Assembly (NCBI RefSeq): GCF_019097595.1
Contig: NC_080722.1
Coordinates: forward strand, 22,731,130-22,795,129
Direction: 5' to 3'
DNA length: 64,000 bases
Source of the DNA: Hemibagrus wyckioides
Lineage: Eukaryota > Chordata > Actinopteri > Siluriformes > Bagridae
Part shown: positions 60,166 to 64,000 of the stretch, in pieces
How the letters are laid out: the number at the start of each line of letters is the position of its first letter
Numbering within the stretch: position 1 is the stretch's first letter
Position numbers and translations under genes: made by a program
Notes under the pieces: generated by a model
Database searches by the model: none
Seen by the model: only the letters and a program-made list of their open reading frames with translations
What the model was told of the DNA's origin: nothing

Positions 60166-61965
60166 CTGTACTACCATACTGTTATTGTAAAATAAATATA
60201 CTTTCTTTAAAAAGTGTTTTTTTATGTTCATTTGAGTAATTGAGCCAAAGATGGAAAAATAATTGCACTATTTTCCACTTTTAATCAATATGAATCATTT
60301 CAAGCCAAACAGCACAGATCATGACTAATCAAATTCAAGCCAAGTCAAACGTTCTCATTCACATTCTCACTCAGGTGACAGTACAGGTGAAGTCACGTGA
60401 TAAATTGTCTAAAATAGAACAACTCCTTGCACTGAGAAAAAGATTTTCTCCTGGTAAGAAGTGGCATCACTCACCTGGTTCAGACCCAGTGACATTCACA
60501 ATCGCACATCGAACACAATAACAGCACTGATGGCTTGAGTAATAGCCATGGCGTCTGGATCCTAATTGGGAATTAAGTGCTCTTTGTAGAGGATTTGTGC
60601 TGAAGCAGACAGTGAGTCTCCAGACAGGCAAAGAAAGTCAGGCCAGCCATTATGGAACTTAATAAGTATGAATTCATGAGGGAGAAGGGTTATATATGGG
60701 CTAGGTTGACAGCAAAGGGACTCCTGGATAGGATTGTTGGGTAAAAACAAAATTGGTTGGATTTGACATTCAGGCAGCCATTCTGAAACTTTTATGTGTA
60801 TGAGTTCATGAGGGAGAGAGGATAGAAATGTTTCACCATAACATAATATTGACCTCTGGTGAAATGGATTTCTTTATCAGAACATGACCAGAAAACAACA
60901 GCATTGAGAATATCTATTCATGAGTTTGGGACTTGGTGTTTTGTTCATACAGTGTAGACTTCGAATTAGAGGAACCAATTTCTCTCATGCTTCCATGTGA
61001 CCTCTGAGAACTTCTGTATTAAACAGAACCATGTGGCCAATTCTCTTGACCAAATGAAACATGACCTGATATGATTTTTTTAGGATTAATGTTCCATTTA
61101 ACGAGATGTTCACTGAACTTTAGTCTGCTCCTCTGGGTTAAGCTGGTGCCAGGTCTCCTGCCCTAGACCCTGGACACAATGCTGCATGTGTAAGGGTGTG
61201 AGTTAAGAGTTAAGGTCAGTTGTATGCATGTCAGGAATCGGGGATGAATTAACACACACCAACAACATGGGATAAATCAAGGTCTAGCCCTGGTGGGTCT
61301 TTATTCTGCAAAGGTCTAGAGCTTATTAGTAAAGACCATGTCATGAACAAAAGCCACCATTTTTTGACAAGCTGAGCAACAAGACATTTTAACACAGAGT
61401 TGTATGACATGGCAAGACTTTGCATGTTTCTTGCAGCGCGATGATGCAAGTGTGGGTGTTTGAAGGGTGATAAAAGGCAGAAAGGACAAAAAACAGAACT
61501 TATTTCACACATTCTCAGAATCCTGGAGGAGTGAAGGAGTGGGTGATGTTTTCTTTGGACTGTAAATGGCTACCAGATATACTCCACAGGCTGTGGACGC
61601 CGAGCTTGTTAGAAGTAATCCATCATTTTCACATAGTAGGTGAAGATCTGATTCTAAATGCCCAAACCTAAACCATGTTTCTTTGTGTTAGTATGAATTC
61701 AAAGGTGAATCCTTGCTGGAGTGTTATATTTCCTTAAAATTCTTGCGTTTATTGATATAAAAGTCCCAATGTGTACACAGATGGGTCTAATCAGGTTTTG
61801 GATCCCTCAAATGGAATGTAGTAGTACTGATCTCTAAATGTTAGACATCAGCATTATGCTTTATAGTCTACTTATCAAACATTGTTCCTACTTTATACTA
61901 TTCTTTATACCCTTACATCACATCCTTTAGGCTACACTCCTCAGGGGTTTTATTAGTATGATGGC
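60166..61965. other. unassigned non-coding stretch
   Basis: Includes a phrase repeated at 60666-60695 and 60792-60825 (tatgaattcatgagggagaa and gtatgagttcatgagggaga). No gene recognised. Confidence 0.5.
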
Positions 61966-62469
61966 ATGCTAACACCATACTCTAGTGATGTATCACTCAC
62001 ATATGTGATTCATCTCCACTTCTTTCTTTCTTTTCTTTTTTTTTTTGTAGATGTTGGCAATCCTGTTACTCAGTTATTCATTCATTTATCTACAGTAAGC
62101 ACTTCAACACTTCCAAGGAAACCTCTTTTTAACATCCAGACTGCTCATTTCCATGAAATGTGTTTGATTCTCAGTTGTATGTTTGTAGTCAAGTGTGTTG
62201 TGCAAGGTGGTCAGTTATCAGGAGGAATGGAAATAAGTCTTACTAATGAAGCACAGAGCAGGAACAATAACAGTGCATGGATGTGTACTGTTTTTGACAA
62301 CATACATTTGATTTATGCTAACAATTATTTAATCGCTTTTCCTTTCCGAAAAATGCTATGCAACATAATGTTGTTAATTAGAAGGTACAGTAAGGTAGTC
62401 ACTGACAAAATATTACCAAATTACTGGGTTTTATTTTTAGTGAAAAAAATTGGCAGAGTCGGTTTGTGA
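61966..62469 (+). other. long open frame of unknown status
   Basis: An uninterrupted frame of 167 codons whose N-terminal part is Phe/Leu-rich because it crosses a T tract (about 62020-62047). No domain, signal peptide that I would trust, or family likeness. The AT-rich composition and the T tract make a chance frame the more likely reading. A tttttgtag acceptor-like site at about 62042-62050 could also mark an exon start, but no donor pair is obvious. Confidence 0.15.
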
Positions 62470-63352
62470 GCTTAAAGAGATTTTAATTATCAGTGAGCCA
62501 AATGAACTGATGCACTGAAGAGAGCTGGGATTCCCACCACTACTGCGCTACTGAGTATTAGCAAAGCTGTAGGCAAGTGAGAATATAAATAGGGTTATAA
62601 GATTATATAATACTGTATGTTTGTGTGTGTATATAAGCCTTAAAAATAAGGAACAAAAATCTCAGGAAAAGAGTCATCTTAAATCATTTTCATTCGTGGC
62701 CTTAAAAACAGTGACTGACGTCACTTGTAAATACAAGCAAATCCCGTGGTATACTCCCACCCCAAAACTGATTGACAGATTTCTGTGAAAGGCATCAGAA
62801 ATACAAATCCATTTGAATTTTTGCAGCCTCCAGCCACAATGCAGAGAAAGTGAAATAGCAAATTGCTATTGCTATTTCAATATGACAGGGTCATAAATTG
62901 CAAATGGACTTTGTGTAATGGACTTTGTGTTTCCACATGAAATCGGGCAAAAAGTGAAATAACTTTTTATTTTAATTATGTGAAAAATCCAAAGACAAAA
63001 TAACAAATTGGAAACCAAAATAACAAATCCAAAAACACAATGACAATTCACACAAACTGGAAAAGGTAGCTATAGTTTGTGAATGGAATTCTTACTGCTG
63101 ATTGGACAAAACATCTGTCACTCAGGATATACAAGAAGTAGGAAATTGTGTACCTAACTTTATTTCTTGTACACATTTACTTTGAATCATTTTTAGTGCA
63201 ACTTTAAATCTTTTAAAGAAAATAATATATTTATAAGAAAGTGGAATTCATTAAAGCCTGCTGTGAGGAAGGACATTCATATGCCATGATTTTGGACATA
63301 CTGATAGCGTATCATGGCATAAAGATTAGTTTGTGATCTCTAAAAAACACCT
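62470..63352. other. unassigned non-coding stretch
   Basis: Nothing recognisable. Confidence 0.5.
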
Positions 63353-63760
63353 GAATTCAAATTCAAATTTTTATTTGCCACAATCATGCACAGTATGATA
63401 TGCAGTGAGATGCTTACACGACTGTTTGTGACCTTCAAAAGGAAAAGGAAATAAGAAGGTAAAATGTCAAAGGAAGAATAAAAAATATTAAATATAAAAT
63501 CTACAGTTCTGTTACAATAAAATAAAATATAAATAAAATAAAGTATAAGTAGAAATATGTAGAAATATATATAAAAATGTAAAAAAAAAAAAAAAAAAAA
63601 AGAAGTAGATCTGTATAAATAAACTGTATAAAGTGTGTGAAATGTGCAATGTGCAGACAGCAGCAGTACGGGCTTGTCAGTGAAATGAAATGATGAGCAG
63701 CAGTGGTATTGTCCAGTGGTATCTTTAAAATGCAGTTGTGCACAAAAGTCCTCTTTATAT
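63353..63760 (-). repeat. LINE-3'-end-like dispersed repeat
   Basis: It opens attcaaattcaaatttttat, then has cacagtatgatatgcagtga, an A/T-rich middle with a 21-A run (63581-63601), and gtgtgtgaaatgtgcaatgt. This is a familiar fish repeat which I take to be a LINE 3' end on the minus strand with an attcaa-type tail. No coding part. Confidence 0.45.
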
Positions 63761-63769
63761 GTAAACAGG

Positions 63770-63789
63770 AGTAGTAGTAGTAGTAGTAG
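63770..63789. repeat. (AGT)n microsatellite
   Basis: About seven AGT trinucleotides. Confidence 0.85.
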
Positions 63790-64000
63790 AAGAATGCAGG
63801 AATGTTTAGAAGACAAAACTATTGCAGATTAAACGCTGTAAGGAACATTATAAGAGCAGAGCTGTGTTCATACACACACGAATCAACTTTCAACTGCTGC
63901 AGCTGTACATCTGTGTATCTTGAGTAACAGATGTCTCTTCCAATCAGCAGTAAGAATTCCATTTGCAAACTATACCTACATTTACACTTTTGTCTGAATT
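63790..64000. other. unassigned stretch at window end
   Basis: No recognisable feature. Confidence 0.5.

Noticed and set aside
63340..63816. 158-codon minus-strand frame rich in Phe, Ile, Tyr and Leu
   Set aside because: It runs through the A/T-rich middle of a dispersed repeat and a poly(A) tract.

Overview
This window looks like non-coding nuclear DNA of a ray-finned (teleost) fish. The base composition is AT-rich. Microsatellites are dense, including (CA)n, (GA)n, (TA)n and (TAGA)n. There are many Tc1/mariner-type DNA transposons, short fish-type retroposons and one decayed non-LTR retrotransposon. Catfish would fit the repeat mix, but I cannot prove the order from sequence alone. I found no convincing host exon, no tRNA or rRNA gene, and nothing prokaryotic (no operon, no CRISPR). 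The window is probably intergenic or lies inside a long intron.

Layout: 1-2.9 kb holds a SINE-like scrap, a decayed Tc1-like relic and a young Tc1-like element (copy A, 1603-2848) next to a TA microsatellite. 8.8-12.9 kb holds a hAT-like MITE, an old Tc1-like relic with a retroposon inserted in it (target duplication visible), and a Tigger-like MITE. 13.7-15.5 kb is a nested locus: young Tc1 copy B (14053-15300) sits inside another member of the same old relic family. 20.8-31.8 kb has SINE-like pieces, another Tc1 relic (about 24.9-25.2 kb) and the longest old-family relic (27066-28345). 36.9-38.3 kb has a deleted LINE and an LTR-like segment. 46.8-47.8 kb has a truncated Tc1 of yet another family. 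51.8-53.4 kb is a patchwork of interleaved direct repeats. 55.6-59.2 kb has large GA, TAGA and TA arrays and young Tc1 copy C (57951-59184). The last 5 kb has one SINE-like copy, one long unassigned frame and a LINE-tail-like repeat. The rest shows no recognisable gene.

The strongest biological story is transposon history. Copies A, B and C belong to one DD34E Tc1-like family with about 29-bp terminal inverted repeats and TA target sites. They are very similar to each other, and each is disabled by different lesions: A by a one-base deletion, B by a nonsense codon plus loss of the first catalytic Asp, C by a 14-base deletion. At least three older Tc1-like families are also present as relics, which allows relative dating by nesting. 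No new cellular system was found. Family names for repeats (hAT, Tigger, SINE, LINE tail) rest on remembered similarity and should be confirmed against a repeat library.
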